This document shows positions 62,648 to 64,000 of a stretch of 64,000 nt of DNA, one piece after another. A program made the translations under genes and the position numbers. Location: contig NZ_JARHTQ010000004.1 of the NCBI RefSeq assembly GCF_029223525.1, forward strand, positions 333,235 through 397,234. Direction: 5' to 3'. The notes beneath the pieces are model-generated. The model was not told the origin of the DNA. It saw only the letters and a list, made by a program, of their open reading frames with translations, and made no database searches. The DNA is from Streptantibioticus ferralitis (lineage in GTDB: Bacteria > Actinomycetota > Actinomycetes > Streptomycetales > Streptomycetaceae). How positions within the stretch are numbered: position 1 is the stretch's first letter; the number at the start of each line of letters is the position of its first letter.

Positions 62648-62743
62648 CGCCGCCCTCCCATCGAAGCGGTATCGAACTGCCCAGAACTCCCGCACCCGTG
62701 ACGATGCCTGCTACGACCGCCCGTAGGCCGCTACGGTGCCATC

Positions 62744-63260
62744 GTGATCGCTTCCACGCTGCCCCTACTCTTCCTCGATGTCGATGGGCCTCTCATTCCC
62801 TTCGGGGCAACACGGCAACAGCTTCCCGACGGCTACGCGACCCATCGGAGCGCGAGCGAGCCACAAGGAGCCGACACCAACCCGCTCATCACCCGGATCA
62901 ATCCCGCACTCGGGCCCCGGCTGCTCGCCCTCCCGTGCACCCTGATCTGGGCCACGACTTGGATGTCCGACGCGAACGACTGCATCGCCCCCTGGCTCGG
63001 CCTTCCGGGGCTGCCACTGGCCCGACCCCACCGACGACGAGGCGGCGGACGGACTCCACTGGAAGACCCGCCCCCTCCTGGACTGGGCAGCCGGACGCCC
63101 CTTCGCCTGGATCGACGACGAGATCACCCATCGCGACCAGCACTGGATCCAGACCCACCACCCCGTACCAGCCCTCCCGCACCGCATCGACCCGCGACAC
63201 GGGCTGACAGACCAGGACTTCGCCACCCTTGACCGGTGGCTACAGCTCCACCAGGGCTGA
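62744..63260 (+). pseudogene. HAD-like hydrolase, frameshifted
   Basis: From GTG 62744 the first frame has LPLLFLDVDGPLIPFGATRQ (HAD motif I, DVDGP) and LPCTLIWATTWMSDANDCI (motif II region). After about 63015 the conserved text continues in another frame: TDDEAADGLHWKTRPLLDWA, GRPFAWIDDEITHRDQHWIQ (motif IV acidic pair) and LTDQDFATLDRWLQLHQG to TGA at 63260. Rejoined, it is a normal protein of about 170 residues. Confidence 0.75.
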
Positions 63261-63273
63261 TCACCTGTGGAGA

Positions 63274-63588
63274 TCAGGGCGTCCCTGCAGAAGAGCTACA
63301 CCGATAGGTCTCAACCCTGATGGGCACATGGGGCCTTGGGGCGTCGATCATTTGTCCGTTTCCGATGTAGAGGCCGACGTGATGGATGCCGCCGTCGGGG
63401 TGCCGCAGAAGACGAGATCGCCCGGTTCGAGCGGCTGGCCTGCCGGGACGCGGGGACCCGCGTTGAACTGGTCCTGGGCGGGTGCGGGGCAGGGTGATGC
63501 CAGCGGCTTGGTAGGCGGCTTGGGTTAGGCCGGAGCAGTCGAATCCGGTGTCTCCGGCTGCGGGTTCTCTGAACTTCTTGTTGATCAT
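63274..63588 (-). pseudogene. NlpC/P60 domain protein fragment with compensating frameshifts
   Basis: The minus frame reads AAGDTGFDCSGLTQAAYQAA with the catalytic Cys, and ends GIHHVGLYIGNGQMIDAPRP with the His. The middle 33 residues are out of frame. Shifting it gives QDQFNAGPRVPAGQPLEPGD and LVFCGTP, the normal text. So one indel near 63500 and an opposite one near 63405 flank it. The N-terminal part is missing and the end is unusual. Confidence 0.7.
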
Positions 63589-63621
63589 CCTGGCGGCCTC
63601 TTGGTTGGGAGTGTGCGTGTG

Positions 63622-63861
63622 TCAGGAGGGTGGGGAAGGTCTTCTTTGGCTTGGGAATAGGGGCATGCCGAGGTCGGTCTTGGGGGTATCGGTGCTGGTT
63701 GATGTCAGTTGCGCGAGTTTGGCGTTCGCTGCTGCGAGGCTGACCTTGAGTCCTTCGATCTCGCCGAGCCATCCCTCGCGTTCAGCTTCTGCAATGCGGT
63801 CCTGAAGGTTGTTGCGGATCTCGGTGAGCCGGTGCTGCTGGGCGGGGTCGGGCCAGAGCAT
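63622..63861 (-). pseudogene. Probable site-specific integrase, C-terminal fragment
   Basis: Reads QQHRLTEIRNNLQDRIAEAE, REGWLGEIEGLKVSLAAANA and KLAQLTSTSTDTPKTDLGMP. This coiled-coil tail resembles the C-terminus of a group of actinobacterial tyrosine-type integrases of mobile elements. The catalytic domain, if any, lies in the degraded sequence to the right. The assignment is from memory of the tail only. Confidence 0.45.
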
Positions 63862-64000
63862 GGAGCAGCGGATGCCCCGTTGACTGAACGAACTCTAGAG
63901 ATTGCCCAGTTCAATGGGCGGATGAAGGCATCGAGCACTACGGTCACCGGTCGTGATGAACGATGCTCCCCGACGAGATTTGGCGGCCCTGGTGGTTCCC

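Noticed and set aside
27000..64000. Search for a complete tRNA-Leu that would be the other end of the island
   Set aside because: I saw no second copy of the CCCCCCTCGGACACCA end or a full cloverleaf to the right of 27 kb in this window, so no tRNA gene is annotated.

Overview
The window looks like a high-GC actinobacterium, most likely Streptomyces or a close relative. Base composition is strongly G+C rich, many genes start with GTG or TTG behind purine-rich ribosome binding sites, and the gene set is typical of the group: a DUF5753 helix-turn-helix/DUF397 pair beside an anti-sigma-like ATPase, an EshA-type shell protein, many TetR/MarR regulators, and ISL3/IS630/ISAs1/IS1182 relics. No rRNA, complete tRNA or CRISPR array was found.

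Positions 1-26.9 kb read as an intact, densely packed backbone. It starts with the tail of a 2-oxoglutarate oxygenase, an NAD(P)H-binding protein, a VOC protein and the Tex RNA-binding protein. A four-gene acyl-CoA operon follows (alpha-methylacyl-CoA racemase, acyl-CoA dehydrogenase, thiolase, fused hydratase/3-hydroxyacyl-CoA dehydrogenase; 4.3-10.2 kb). Next come a MerR regulator, a thiamine-diphosphate enzyme, a fatty acid desaturase and a nitroreductase. An ABC-F protein is preceded by a structured leader with an 18-codon Cys-rich leader ORF. psuG/psuK for pseudouridine catabolism and a secreted phosphodiester glycosidase follow. The most distinctive backbone locus is 19.9-22.5 kb: a family 2B encapsulin shell gene followed on the same strand by a polyprenyl synthase, its probable cargo. 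An asparaginase, a secreted NlpC/P60-like protein and a MarR/hydrolase pair with a three-fold tandem operator complete this part.

At about 26.9 kb there is a tRNA-Leu-like 3' end followed by its terminator, with no tRNA body attached. This is what the edge of an element integrated in a tRNA gene looks like. Everything to the right is mosaic: decayed restriction-modification genes (28.1-28.5 and 31.3-32.3 kb), truncated or frameshifted genes (GNAT, HAD, SDR, ferredoxin oxidoreductase, NlpC/P60, integrase) and remnants of at least four IS families, set among intact genes. Intact islands include a GH135-like lipoprotein, a MocR regulator with a divergent phosphoesterase, a cytoplasmic Leu-binding-like protein, a beta-carbonic anhydrase and a DUF3500 protein.

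From about 40 to 60 kb the sequence is a run of small self-contained modules. Each has a regulator (TetR, HxlR, MarR or GntR) next to one or two small enzymes (SDR/NmrA reductase, SnoaL-like protein, quinone oxidoreductase, alpha/beta hydrolase, flavin monooxygenase), usually divergent, with clear palindromes in the gap between them. The architecture suggests an array of independently inducible small-molecule detoxification or tailoring switches collected in a recombination hotspot. Towards the right end several genes carry single-base frameshifts, which could be real decay or assembly error.
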